The position numbers and the translations under genes are program-made. The notes beneath the pieces are model-generated. The model worked only from the letters and a program-made list of their open reading frames with translations. It was not told where the DNA came from and made no database searches. Below are positions 46,952 to 58,531 of a DNA stretch of 64,000 bases, piece after piece (within the stretch, counting starts at the first letter, position 1; every line of letters starts with the position of its first letter). Source of the stretch: Histoplasma ohiense. Lineage: Eukaryota > Ascomycota > Eurotiomycetes > Onygenales > Ajellomycetaceae. Where the stretch lies: the NCBI GenBank assembly GCA_017607445.1, contig JAEVHH010000002.1:5176001-5240000 (forward strand), in the 5' to 3' direction.

Positions 46952-48009
46952 TTAAATCTCAATGGCAGTAGAGGAGGCGTGGGAAGCCATTGCGACAGGG
47001 CTCCTAGATGACGATTTGTCCATATTTCCGGTGTCTCTCGTCTTGTACATGTCCTGGAGAACTACCAGCATCGACTCCCGTGCCTTCTTGGTCAGTTCAT
47101 CAACATCACTGGATTGGAGATTCTTGGTGCTGAGCGGTGGGAGTACTAAGTGCGCGTTAGCCAAATTGCTCCACTGACAAGGTGTGCAGACCATTATGGA
47201 TATAAATGCGTTGGGTGTTCCCTATCCCGCCGGGCTTGTCGCAAGCAAACGATAACAGGGAGAGAAAAAAAACATGCACACACACACACACACACACCTT
47301 TAACCCGAATCGTCCCAGCCTCGAAGCGCAACTTCTTTGCATCCAACAAGTGCGCATAATTCTCCGCCACAATAGGAACAATATCCACACCAGCCTTAAT
47401 CGCCAAATGGAACGCCCCCTTCTTAAACGGCAACAACACCGGGTCTGCAGAGTAGCTCCTCGTCCCCTCCGGGAAAATAAACACGCTCTGCTTCTCCCTC
47501 CGCATCTGGTCCGCCGCACCATCAAACGCCTTCAGGGCCGTCTCCCGGTTCGCCCGGTCAATAAACACGGTGCCAGACAGGGTCATGAACCACCCAAGCA
47601 CCGGCACGCGTGACAGCGACTTCTTGGCCGTCACGCTGCAGTAGGGCGGGAAGATCGCGCCAAGCAACAACACATCTAGCTCCGTCTGGTGGTTTGAGAT
47701 GAAGACAGCGGGGCGCGTGCTGAGGTGTTCGGTGCCGGAGACGACCTCAAAGCGCGACCCGGTACACAGTCGCATGGCCCATTTGAAGCTGCATGCGACG
47801 GTCCACTGCGACAGGCCGCCGTAGCCGAATAGGCGCAAGACGATGGAGGCGACAACGCCGTAGGAGGCGCAGACGATGAGACAGCCGTAGGCGGCCAGAC
47901 AGCGGGCAAAGAAGCCGGCGCGCGGGAATTTCAAAGAGAGGCCGAAGAGGGAGACGGTCAGGGCGAGGTAGGAGGTGAGGCTCGTTACGAGGTAGGAGAG
48001 GATGGCCAT
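46952..48009 (-). CDS. SLC1: 1-acyl-sn-glycerol-3-phosphate acyltransferase (LPAAT, SLC1/PlsC family)
   Basis: Adds a fatty acyl chain to lysophosphatidic acid, giving phosphatidic acid, at ER membranes or lipid droplets. Exons I infer: complement of 47298-48009 and 46952-47145, 301 residues. The N-terminus is hydrophobic (MAILSYLVTSLTSYLALTVS), with a second membrane segment (CLIVCASYGVVASIVLRLFG). The acyltransferase motif I is FISNHQTELDVLLLG (H-x4-D). Motif II/III residues are GTVFIDRANRE and FIFPEGTRS, and VPIVAENY follows. The second exon (VLPPLSTKNLQSSDVDELTK) ends the protein with a Ser/Ala-rich tail. The intron starts inside a GT microsatellite, so the exact donor could slip, but phase and family alignment support the site used. 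Confidence 0.94.
47277..47297. repeat. (CA)n microsatellite at the SLC1 splice donor
   Basis: On the coding (minus) strand this is a run of GT units that begins exactly at the inferred 5' splice site of SLC1. Confidence 0.9.
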
Positions 48010-48443
48010 GGTTGGTTTCTGTGGGCGAGTGCCTTTCCAAGTTCTCTTTCCCTTTCTTTCCGCTCTCCTTTCTCTATCCCTCTCTTTCTCTCTTCCTCTT
48101 TTGATTTTCCTTTTGTGTGTGGGATTTCGCGATTGTTCTCTCCCCTCCTTTTTTTCTTATCTTTTCTTTTCTTTGAGTTGTGGAGAGGGGAGGAAGTGGC
48201 GTGGGAATGATGTTGGTTCCAGGGTTGACCCGGCCGGTTGTTGGGTATTAATTTTCGGCGTCAAGAGCGTTTGTTGGGAACCCGGCCTGAAGGTGTTTTG
48301 ACGGGCGGAGCCTCGACACCCGGACAGAACACCGGGCAGACTAATGATAATAAAGGTGTATATAAATAGATGTATAAAGATAAAATAGAGTGGCCAAGGG
48401 TTACGGAAATAACATCCAAGTCGTGAACACCCTCAGAGCAGTT

Positions 48444-48472
48444 GAAAAGAAAAGAAAAGAAAAGAAAAGAAA
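48444..48472. repeat. (GAAAA)n pentanucleotide repeat
   Basis: About five perfect units in the SLC1-CDC27 gap. Confidence 0.85.
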
Positions 48473-48693
48473 TTATCAGATTTCCCTGCATTTTTCACGT
48501 GCAAATACAAGAAATATTTTTGCTTTACGGCTTTCCACCGTACTAACACCCTAATCTTAGCAAGATGCAATAGCTTCATATGTCGAGTGGCAAGATCTCT
48601 GCGGTGACTCTGGCAATCTCTCTCTACCTCTCTCTCTATTTGTCTATCTGGATGGAAGGGTCTCCACCTGCTCGCTTTAACAGAGGTCTTACG

Positions 48694-48724
<31 letters not shown>

Positions 48725-48725
48725 C
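48694..48725. repeat. (CTGC)n tetranucleotide repeat
   Basis: About eight tandem units (read CTGC or TGCC) in the SLC1-CDC27 gap. Confidence 0.88.
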
Positions 48726-49095
48726 TCATCGGCCGCTCTATAGGATAATAGGAGGGGGGAAAAGCCGTAGTAATAACAAAATGGTAATAAGAATAAATCC
48801 CGTCTCTACGGGTAATGAGTTTATTTTATATTCAAAGGGTTGCTCTTACAGCTGTAAAGCCGGGCCAGACATAGGGTTGAGTCGACTCTTCCCAAATCCA
48901 CCACTTGGATGTATATCTTCAGGGCTCAGGGTTCAGCATATTTCCCCATTACCACTCCAATCAGTCCCACCCGTGTCACAGTTCCTCAGTCGAGAGAATG
49001 TGTACATCTGCGCAAGTTGTTATCCAGAATAAAGGAAAGAAGTGTGGCGAAAGTAAGAAACGGCGAAATAAAACAAGAAAAAAAAGGGGGCGCTA

Positions 49096-49131
49096 AAAGA
49101 AGAAGAAGAAGAAGAAGAAGAAGAAGAAGAA
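49096..49131. repeat. (AGA)n trinucleotide repeat
   Basis: About twelve tandem units, non-coding by my reading. Confidence 0.9.
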
Positions 49132-49528
49132 ATTGTCTAAACAGTTCGCATATCCAGAAAAACGCCTGTTTCTCATGCTCATGCTCCATGTTCATGCTCG
49201 TGCATGTCGTGCCCATTTATTTTTAAAAAAATGAAAGAAACAAGAAAAATCCAAACACCAAACCGAATGCCTAGAACCAGAACGGGGGGTAAAAGAGCCC
49301 AAATCACACCAAATCAAAAACCACATCTAGAACTCTCGTTCAGCTAAAATAACAAGACAGGAATTGGAGACACACGTGAGGTGATGGTAGAGCGGGGAGA
49401 ATGATAAGAGGTAAAAGGAAGAACAACAAGGCTGGGGTGTAAGCGGATCCATAGGATGGAATGAGAGTGAGATTTCTACAATGGGAAATTCAGGAAACAA
49501 GATACACAGCAGCAAAACTGCGACTTCA

Positions 49529-52245
49529 TCATCCCATATCCTCGTCGTCGTCTTCGGGATTCTCTAACGATTCCATCGCATCCTTGATAAACTGAGCAGC
49601 CTATATTTCGAAATTTTTTTGTTAGCAGATACCCCGACTAGTTAGGCAAGTGGGGCTTAGAAAAAAAGAGAAGTAGAAACATACCTTTGGATCCAAATTC
49701 AAGGCCGTCGTGAAATGCTTGATCGCATTGGCCTTGTCATGGAGCATTTTATACAACTTTCCCAGCAGGTAATGTACATTCGGTTCATCAGGTGCAAGAT
49801 CCTTCAGAATCTTGAGTTCCACATGTGCAAGTTTGAGCTCATTAAGCTTCATTAAAACCCGCGCCTTGCGCAGTCGAGCAAGAACTGACTGGGGCGCAAG
49901 TGTACAGGCTCGCCCGTACTGAAGCAATGCCGCCTTTTGATTGCCCATCCTCTCCAGCACCAGACCAATACACCACACCAACACCGCGTTGGTCGGGTTG
50001 ATATTGGACGCTGTTCGATAGTGCTGTTCCGCAAACTTATATTTACCCATTTTCTCATATACTTTGCCAATACCGTACCATGCATTATAATGTCTGCTGT
50101 CAGCGCTGATTCCATGTCTGTATGCATCCAACGCCTTATCATATTCTTCATTCGAGACGTGCTCATGGCCTTGCAAGGTGAAGGCGTAGGCAAAAGTGTG
50201 ATCCAATTGCGTTGCCCGTTTGAAGCACTTGAGCGCCTGGTCATGGTCAGATTGCAAAGAGAAGGAGTTACCTATGGCACACCAGGCTTGCGGCGAGAGT
50301 CGGTCTATCTCCATCAGTTCGTGTGCTAGGTATGCTAATTCTACTTCATTTTTCAAATGCCATAAAACTGTAGAATAAACTTCCATATCCTCCAACCTCG
50401 ACGGTGCGATGGTTTTAACACGAATGAAATATTTTTCAGCTTCTGCATATAAACCTTGCTCATAATTCGCTCGGCCAATCTGTGACAGAACCCAAGGTGT
50501 TTCCCGCTGGCTTTGCGGGAGCGTGTTGAATATTTGTATTGCCTCTTGGCACTTATATGTCGTAAGCGCTGCGTGACCTTCCGCAAGCTTTGCAAAAAGA
50601 TCCAAGACCCAGTTAAGCGCTTCGATGTCCTTGGATTTGTCCAGCACGGAGTTCTTCGATTGTCCACCGGCCACACCATTCGGAACCGCAGAAACGGGAA
50701 CTCCTCGACTCTCTTTACTGTCGATGTCCATTCCATCTGGAGCTGCCTTTCGATTACCGCTCACCACTCGGCCCATCGTCGAGGTCGACCCAGAAGCGCT
50801 TCGAGATTTCGCACCTGTAGACTTCACTTTTTTGATCTCCCGACCCTCCCGCGCTCCGAACGCCGCAGAAGTTGTTGAAAATTTGCTGCTGGTTGGGCGG
50901 ATTTGGTTAAACAGCCGTACACTTCGTCTTTGTGGAGCTCCTGGCTCAGGGGGTTGTGAGCTTGTTGGGTGGGCAACCTGACCGGATACTGTCCTTTTCC
51001 GTTCACCCCCAAATGCAGGCGGGGCGGTTTCCCTAGAGACAATAACGGGGTTCGGATCCTCTGAGTCCACCTTAGACTTACTTCGTGGCTTGATTGTCGC
51101 TTTCATTTTTGGTGGGGGATCGGCACCATAATCCAGACCCAGGGTCTGTATGGTTTTATTCTTCCTGGCAGGTGCAAGAGGGGGATCCCAAGTCTGTTCA
51201 CCAGAAGCCACACCACCACCACCGCCTCGAAATTCGTCCGAATCGCTTTGTGCAATGGGAGTTTCCAGACCTTCAGGAGCCGGGGCATTGATCGAAACAA
51301 CATTGCTGCCATTTAACTTTTCCCAAAGCGCGGAGGAACCATTCGCGGCATCAGTACGAGCATTAAACGAAGCGAACGGATCCAAGTTATGGTTAATATT
51401 TGGCTGAACCTGCAAGGGGCCGTTTGTTTGTGCAACCTTCTCGAAAACTGGAAGACTTTCGCCCGCAGGCGAGGACGGAAGCATTGCCAACATTTCTGGA
51501 GATATCTTATAGATGTTGGGGATCCGTATATTGGCACCTTTTCCATTTGGTATACTGTTAGCAGTTGTCCCCACACCAAACCATTGAAGAGCTCTTGCTA
51601 TTTTGTTTATTGTTTACCTGTTTGGCAGAGACCGAGAAATGCATCCCAAAGGAAAGGGTTTAGTTTTAAAGCTTCAACATAGCAATCGACCGCCTTATGC
51701 AGATCCTGGTGGGCGTGCCACAGCTTTCCTTGTAGGCAAAGACATGCCGCAGCATCAGGGAGATGCTGTCGTCTTGTTTCGCTATGTTTATCTACATTTG
51801 GGAAGTTGTCAGCTCTACTCCTCACATAGTCCCATTGAGCAGTCTTCGTATATAAATATCTGTAACTGAGGCAAATTAAAAAAAAAAAAAAAAGGACCTG
51901 TTACTTACTCCAGGTATTCTTGGAAGCCCACAGACCCCTACTCCGCTCCAAGGCAGTAATCCCTTCAATGTACTTGCCCAAGTCGAGGCATGCTTGAGCA
52001 TAGACGTACGAACACCCAGAATGCGTCCCTCTGGACCCAGAATTCCTGCTGTATTCCCAAGCAGCCTTCGGCTGGCCGCTCTGGAGGTGGCAAAGGGCGA
52101 GGAGGAAGGAGGCTTCAGAAGACCGGGGCTCAAAAGCATGGAGACGGCCGGCAAGGAAGAGGGCGTTGCGGATGAGGTTATTATCGAGATGATAGTATAT
52201 CAATTGCCTCAACTGGCTAGAGATGTGGGGAGCAGAGGGCGCCAT
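49529..52245 (-). CDS. CDC27: Anaphase-promoting complex subunit 3 (Cdc27/Nuc2/BimA), TPR protein
   Basis: Scaffold subunit of the APC/C ubiquitin ligase that binds activators and drives mitotic exit. Exons I infer: complement of 51909-52245, 51618-51791, 49685-51537 and 49529-49600, 811 residues. N-terminal TPR-like helices include LRQLIYYHLDNNLIRNALFL and SSEASFLLALCHLQSGQPKA. Then come WDAFLGLCQTG-ANIRIPNIYK, a disordered Ser/Pro/Lys region, and a C-terminal array of about seven TPRs (for example LSQIGRANYEQGLYAEAEKY, AWCAIGNSFSLQSDHDQAL, AWYGIGKVYEKMGKYKFAE). The tail EDDDEDMG is acidic, in its own 72-nt exon. For the second intron I chose the acceptor AAATGGAAAAG at 51538 because it restores G-ANIRIPNIYK; earlier AGs break the frame or make the intron too short. 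Confidence 0.95.
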
Positions 52246-53264
52246 GGCATAGGGTGAGGATTTTATATTACTATTTTGTTGTTTGTAATGTATGCGTTTT
52301 GAGGTTGAAGTGGGTTCCTAGGACAGGACGAGCAGAGGTAGCGGATGGCGTATTCTCTCCCGGGAGTAATTCATGCAGGTATGGAGGGGGAGTCTGGGGG
52401 TATGTAGTTATTGAGGTAGATGAGAGTATGTATTATGCGTGTAGGTGTTGGAGGTGGAGGTGGAGGTGGAGGTGGAGATTTTTGGTATGTTTGCCCAAAC
52501 GGGAAACCAGGGAAGTTGCGAGACAGGACACCACGCGCTTTTTCATGTAAGGGTTGAAGGACAGTTCACTGTGGGGATGACAAAGGGCATCTTCCCCCGC
52601 AAATTCAATCGAGACTGGATCCTAGGGGATTTCGAGGGGGGTTGCGGCGGCGAGCAGGAGGAGGAGCGGTTTTCCTGTTCTCAAACACCAAATCAGGCTT
52701 AACGAGACAACAACATCCAGTACCGGTTTCTATGGGCAGCGGTCTAGGCTGGCATATTGCTGTTGGGTCAAGAGGATCCCAAGATGGCTATAAGGATGCA
52801 ACAGAAGTGTCCACAGAGAGATGCGGGCCGGAGGTTAGCTGAGACGGGATATAGACAGCGATCGCGGGAGTTAATCGATCGATGGATTGGGATGTTTTGG
52901 AGGTCACTGGACAAACCCTGTGGCTGGTGGCAGCTGGGCGGTGGCGGGCAGTGGACGAGTACCTGTGGTTGGGTGATGGAAGGCTGGGCTGCCAGGTACC
53001 AGTCCATAGGCTCCGTATCGCGTTGCCATGTCAATAAAAGCCTGCATACGCTGGTGGAGTTTACACCATAGGAATAATCATGTATCAAATTATTTTATTT
53101 TACTGATTAAATCAAAATCCATGGACCTATAATAGGCGTAGTTGCTGGACTCTGGATTGTCCCCGGAGTTTTCCACTCCTCACAAACAAAATACCTCCAC
53201 AACACCTCTACACACACTCTATATTTTATACTATAGCCCGATCGCGGGCAGTAACACCAAGAAA
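52246..53264. other. Divergent region between CDC27 and SND2, no gene seen
   Basis: One kilobase of upstream DNA for both genes. It includes a GGAGGT hexamer repeat at about 52450-52477. Open frames on the plus strand (52254-52550 and later) are Arg/Gly-rich with no family match. Confidence 0.5.
52450..52477. repeat. (GGAGGT)n hexanucleotide repeat
   Basis: Four to five tandem units upstream of the divergent CDC27 start. Confidence 0.8.
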
Positions 53265-53876
53265 ATGGCACAGGTAACACCTCCTACCCCCTCCAATTCT
53301 TCCAATCCAATTAGTACTAATCAAAGCCCTCACACCCAGAAAGCCGCCAAAACTCTCGCAACCCGCAACACCAGCCTCCTCAACCGCACGCACCTAACAA
53401 CCCTATCCCTCCACCTCATCTACTTGCTCCTCCACTTCCTCTTCCACCGCCCCCGCTCCCTAACCCTCTACCTCATTTTCACAACCCCGACCCTCGCCAT
53501 AGAATTCTACCTCGAGCGCCTGGGTCGCCCGCGCTATAAAACTCCTGGTGCTGGGGCCGGCGGCGGATCCACCCTTCGCTCTGCTGGCGAAGACCTAGAC
53601 GCACCTGGTCTCACAGAGTATTTTTGGGATGTGATGTATTGGACGTGGGGGTGTATGGGGGCTGTGTGTGTCTTTGGTGACCGCGCGTGGTGGTTGTGGG
53701 TGATTGTACCGTTGTACTCGGCGTGGTTGCTCTATTCGACATTTGCTGGGTTTAAAGGGGGTATGGCGGGCATGGCGGGGTTGGGGGAGGGTGCTACGGG
53801 TGGCGAGGGCACGGAGAGCAAGAGACAAAAGAAGATGGAGAAGAGGGGAGGGGCGCAGAGGGTTAGGTATCGGTGA
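53265..53876 (+). CDS. SND2: ER membrane protein SND2/TMEM208 family (DUF788)
   Basis: Part of the SRP-independent targeting route that delivers membrane proteins to the ER. Exons I infer: 53265-53273 (MAQ only) and 53340-53876, 181 residues. The 66-nt intron has a good donor (CAG-GTAACA), a TACTAAT branch site and a CACCCAG acceptor. Because its length is a multiple of three and it has no stop, it also reads through as 22 Ser/Pro/Asn-rich residues. The family normally begins M-A-x-K-A-x-K-x-L-A-x-R-N, which the spliced form gives (MAQ-KAAKTLATRN). Membrane segments include LIYLLLHFLFH, LTLYLIFTTPTLAIEFYL, and the pair MYWTWGCMGAVCVFG and WWLWVIVPLYSAWLLY. The C-terminus is Gly-rich, then basic (SKRQKKMEKRGG), as in homologues. 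Confidence 0.88.
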   Translation: MAQVTPPTPSNSSNPISTNQSPHTQKAAKTLATRNTSLLNRTHLTTLSLHLIYLLLHFLFHRPRSLTLYLIFTTPTLAIEFYLERLGRPRYKTPGAGAGGGSTLRSAGEDLDAPGLTEYFWDVMYWTWGCMGAVCVFGDRAWWLWVIVPLYSAWLLYSTFAGFKGGMAGMAGLGEGATGGEGTESKRQKKMEKRGGAQRVRYR

Positions 53877-54503
53877 TGGCTTTTTGGACGGGGTGTTTGG
53901 TCCTTACGACATATGCGGCTACGGGTCGGGGATTTTTGCATGCTTTTTTCGCTTTTCTTTATTTAGATTGTCCAAAACCAAAAGCGCGGCCGCTGTGTTA
54001 TTGTATACTCATGTATATTGCTGGTGTTTTCATTTCTAGGAGGAACTTTATGGTGCCATTTTACAAGTAGACATTGCTTAGCATTGGTTAACGAAGAAAA
54101 TGAAAAAAAGCAGCTTAATGAAACGTTGTCCAAACCAAAAAAGAAAAGGGAGAGTCATGTCATGTCGTTGGAAACCTCGACTGGTAACGAATATATAGCC
54201 GAACCAAAATGTACAGATATCAAAGCAACAACATACAGGTAAAAAGGAAGATAAATGGCGAGTTGAGAGAGAAATATATCAAAGCAGCGACAGGGGGTGG
54301 GTATATGTGATACATATGTGGATATGGTTACAAAGGCGTGGATTTCCCGTTTTGTTGTTTTGATTTTTCTGTTGTTTGAAAAAAATATGAAAGTTAAGAA
54401 GAAACAGGAGGTAATGTGTTTTAACTTCCCTTCCCTCTCTTTCTCTCTCTCTCTCTCTCTCTTCGCGTGGTTTGTCGATGATCGTATTTAGGTAATAATC
54501 AAC
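53877..54503. other. Intergenic between convergent genes, no gene seen
   Basis: The 3' regions of SND2 and of the next minus-strand gene. A (TC)n run lies at about 54442-54462. Nothing else stands out. Confidence 0.5.
54442..54462. repeat. (TC)n dinucleotide microsatellite
   Basis: About ten perfect TC units just downstream of the stop of the minus-strand gene that ends at 54504. Confidence 0.85.
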
Positions 54504-57500
54504 CTATAGCTCGTCCTTGCCTGTTTCGTGGGTAGCAGCATTCGTCGGAGAGCTGACGATTCTGCTCGCGGCGGACGACACCGACTCAAGTGATGCGGTA
54601 GCAGCAGAGAGTGCATCGTGATATCTCGAAGAGGCGTCCTCAATAATACTAGTCGATTTGGCCGGTTCGATGGCGGTCCCTACTGAGGAAATAGAGTACA
54701 GAACCGCATCTAAACTGGCAGATGCTAGCGAGGATACGACACTGAATTCAGAATTGGCTTCCTCAAGAATTAGCTTGCTGGGCTTGTTGCTGACCAGAAT
54801 GTTAGTAACAGTGGTTTCTTTAGTAGGTGGCACGGAACTAGATGTGGAGTCGATAAAAATGGAATATTCGTCATGAGCAAGGCGAACGGCTTCATAATAA
54901 CGGCGGCGTGCATCGAGGATGATTTGCTGGGCGGGAACCTCTGTTTCGTCAGTGCCGCTTGCCACTGCGCTTGCGAGGCTGAGAGATGCGCGCTCGAGGT
55001 TTTTTTGCAGCTTTGCGGAAGCACTAGCGAGGATGTCATCGCTTACTGTCAGGGTTGGGGTAGGGCTAAGGCGAATCCCTGCGTATTCTGATGCTGCTTT
55101 GAGCTGAGATTCAAGGTTTTCACTCGCGTGTTGGAGAGAACCCGAGTAAGCAGATTCAATCAACGACACAATTCCTTCGTCTGGGGCTCCAGGATTCTGA
55201 GCGCTGGCAGCTGAATGTGCAATGTCATAGAGATTCTTGGCCTGAGAAATCGAGTCTGAGTAAAGGGAACTGGCTTCAGGGGGTGGCATGGGAATAGAGG
55301 ATTGCTCCGAGAGCACTCTCGCCGACGGAGATACGGTCGACGAAAACGATTGCTGGTGGGGTGGGGTTGGGACATCACCCAGAGTCTGCCCAGGAGTATC
55401 AGCAGATGCTTGATTGTCATGGTCTATGAATGCAGCATCAACTCCACCCGAAACATTAGGCTCATTGTTAGCATCCTCATCATCTACGATGGCCACAGGC
55501 TCAAGCTCAGGCTCAGGTTTTGGAACCTCATTGAAAAATATTTCAGATGGTGGCGCATCGTGTTCGTCTCCAAAATATGCGCTATTTTCGGAGCCTCTTT
55601 CGTCATTAGCTTCCGGAGTATCGTCAACGACGCCGATATATGTGTCGGTGTCGATGGAGTGATCTTTATCAAAAGAATCTCCCTCGTTGAGCTCATCCTC
55701 AGGCGATAACATAGATTGATATTCAGGATCTGGCATTATTTCGGGTTCGTCTGGAATCATTGATGCTCTCTTGCTGGCACGAGCTTCAGCTGCATCATTC
55801 GTCCTCGTCTCAAAATCATCGCTGATATCCTCTGCTTCAATCTTCCACTTCCCAACCGCCTTAAGCCTAGTTAGCTCCTTTGCCGTCGCTTCAGCAATCA
55901 CCATGCCCTTGTTGACAATATCATTTCCAAGTGCCTTTGCTTCTTCGTAAGCGCCATGCTGCATCCCAACTGCTCTAACTTCCTCCCGCCAGCTATGGAG
56001 TTGCTTCTTTAGCGCATTATATTTCGCCCAATCTTTGTATGTCACACCGTCCATCCACGCCCATTTCATCCCAATATTCTGAAGGCTGAGGTCACGGATC
56101 TGGTCGAGGACTTCGATTGTGGCGTCAGAAGCGCTGGTTACCTCCGTATGAAGGCTCCTATCAAAGTTCGCCAGCCACTGTCTGAGCTTCTGCGCAGCTT
56201 CCCGAAGAGCAAAACCTGACGCCCTAACAGCTTGTATCAACTGTTGCTCAGCGGCTTCGCGATCTTCAACGGTAGATTTATCAGGCATATCACGGATGAT
56301 ATCGATAATTTTCTTTCTTAGAGATTCGAGCTCTCGATGTCCCACCGTTTCCAACTCGGAAACGAGTGCTTCGCCAGACCCCTGTGCGTCGTTCACGTAG
56401 CTCTCTACAATCTTCGCGACCTGTTCATCGAGGTCTTCGGCTCCTTTATCAGCCGCAATGGCGAACTTTTGTTGCCATGTTTTCAAATCTGTGGCTATGG
56501 CTTCACGCGCAAAGCTCACTTTATCCACTGATTGCTCGGGGGGCGCCACAGATGTCGAAGTAGAAGTGGTCGAGTGACTGTATTCAGAAGTCTTCGGTGC
56601 CACGGTAGTTGCAGGCGATGAAGCAGTGGTGGCTGAACCGGATGGTTCGGTTAAACTGTTGAGGCATTAGCTTAAATAATACGGGAGCAATTATAGTTTA
56701 GGTTTCTAGAGACAACCGGAAAGGATCCTCCAAGGGAGATACACGGAAGTGGCATAGGCCGAGGGCTTACGTTTCAGTTTCTTCACCAACAGCACCAAGC
56801 TTCCGGCCTTCACGATAACTTGCGAGCTTCTCGCCAATCCTAAGCAACTGAGGCTCAACATTCTCGCCGTAGACTCTAGCAATTCTAGGTAGGAATGTCT
56901 CATTAACGAATGTCACCAGATACGACCATGTTCTTTTACTGAACGGATATATCGTGTTCACCACAATATCATACGTGGAGGAACATGTTTTGACAATAAC
57001 TGGTTTCGTTTTCGTATAAAAGGGAGCAATATACGATTGACGCACGTTATCAAGGCGGGCAACTGCTGTCCGGTAATAGGGAGTTACTACTGAAGCAATA
57101 TGTGCGTAATGCGGCTCAATCAATGACTGGTATGCACCAGTCAAGGAGGTTTGTAGTGAGTGAATATGCGGTGTCACGATGCCTTCCCACTGGTTCCGAA
57201 TATACGATGCGGACTTCTCAATATGGGGCGCTCCATATGCGCGGTAATTGCGTTTTGTGAAATCGGCAGTAGGAATGTATATCTGCTCGTTGAAAGTGCG
57301 TGCATAAGGGCGTACGTTGTCGACATAGGGAGCTCCGTAAGTTTCATAATACGGCGATATATGAGGCTCTATGTGTGACCGCGCAATCAAATACGGCGAG
57401 CAAATGCTTGGATAATTGTCATCTAATTCTGGGAGGGTTGATGGACAGTAGAATAACGGCATAATTAGGGCATACCATATGGCTAGTCTGTATTGGAAAA

Positions 57501-57704
57501 AAAGAAAAAAAAATTCAGCATTGTAGAGATCCACAGCATCCACGAAACAACATACCGTAGGATAACTGCAAGTGACCATCGCACGAAGCTAGCAGGTCGT
57601 CTCCGATCATCTTTTTTTTCTTTCGTTTGTTTCCAAAAGGAAAGACCATTGACCTGACCCTTCTTGATATTCCCGCCGCCTGCTCCCGCTGCCACCGTCT
57701 CCAT
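54504..57704 (-). CDS. Large conserved fungal protein of unknown function (N-terminal membrane segment, Tyr/Pro repeats)
   Basis: Exons I infer: complement of 57556-57704, 56771-57487 and 54504-56655, 1005 residues. The start METVAAGAGGGNIKKGQVNG leads to a basic patch (KEKKDDRRRPASFVRW) and one hydrophobic segment (LAIWYALIMPLFYC), suggesting membrane anchoring. Residues about 80-230 carry a loose repeat built on Y-x-x-x-x-x-P-Y/H-x, for example IEPHISPYYETYGAPYV, NVRPYARTF and YGAPHIEKSASYI. Then comes KVSFAREAIATDLKTWQQKF and a helical, probably coiled-coil domain (ELESLRKKIIDIIRDMPDK, FALREAAQKLRQWLANF). The last 400 residues are acidic, then Ser/Ala-rich repeats (SASAKLQKNLERASLSLASA). 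I recall such proteins being labelled transcription factor hoxa13 in fungal annotations; there is no homeodomain here, so I do not accept that name. It is head to head with DOA10. Confidence 0.85.
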
Positions 57705-58531
57705 TCCTGTGGCGGGAGATGACGCGCCGCTCTATTCTTGCTACCGTCTCGACGCGCTGTAGGGACAGAGTAATCTAGCGCTCATCTACTGCGTACGTCG
57801 CAAAGAAAAGACGTGAAAAGGAAAAATCATAGGTAAGTAGCTAGCCTCGCAAGAGAAGCGCAAGGAGGAGCCAGTGCACGTCAAGGCAAACAAGAGGTTA
57901 GAAATATGGCAGGACTAAGAGGAGCCTTGGCATGGAGCTCAGCGGACTAGTTAGCTTCGGCAAAAGAAGCTGTAAATGAGTCGGGAAGAACTGTATGAGG
58001 AGTTAAACGATAATAAAAACGCATGGTAAGGCGTCAACGAGAGACGAGAGAGGTGTCAGCGTTATATATATGTTGTTCTCTTCTCTCTCCCGCAGAGCAG
58101 TTTCACCATCTGCGTATTCCTGTTTCGAGCTTGCGGAAGTTGGATGTCTCGCGCCAGCCAATCACATGTGGTTGACGTCGCTTTGTCAGCCACAATGCCG
58201 TGTCTTGGCGCGTATTGGCTGGCTGATGCCTGGTTGTGACGTATTTGAGCCGTACAGAACCGTACGAGATGTAATATATAGTGCGGGTAAATATTGTTCC
58301 GCTATCAACTTGGCTGAGTAAAGGCAAGCTTATCCTTGACGTCGCGCGACCAAAAACCTCTTGAGAAGCGCACTAACCGCCTCAGCGTCCAGATACTTTT
58401 TCGTAACCCTCCACTGAACGAACACGAGCATTCGATATCTCGGAATGCGGACATGTGGACCCCAGCATCTATGATAGCATGGTCATACCCTCTGTTTCCC
58501 AAACGTTCCTAATTTCTTGACGCCTAGGACG
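57705..58531. promoter_or_regulatory. Divergent promoter region, unknown protein / DOA10
   Basis: Contains two CCAAT boxes in opposite orientation, at 58158-58162 (plus) and 58214-58218 (complement), within a GC-rich block. The spacing of 51 bases between them is compatible with a bidirectional promoter bound by the CCAAT-binding complex, which is inference. No gene is seen. Confidence 0.5.

Larger units (their letters stand above)
48010..49528. other. Intergenic 1.5 kb rich in simple repeats
   Basis: SLC1 promoter on the left (strongly C/T-rich on the plus strand, 48040-48170) and the CDC27 3' region on the right. It contains three microsatellites listed separately. No gene is supported; the frames are repeat-driven. 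Confidence 0.5.

Noticed and set aside
53142..53264. N-terminal extension of SND2 from the longer open frame
   Set aside because: The family starts with a short MAQ-K-A-x-K sequence; the extension is leader DNA that happens to be open.
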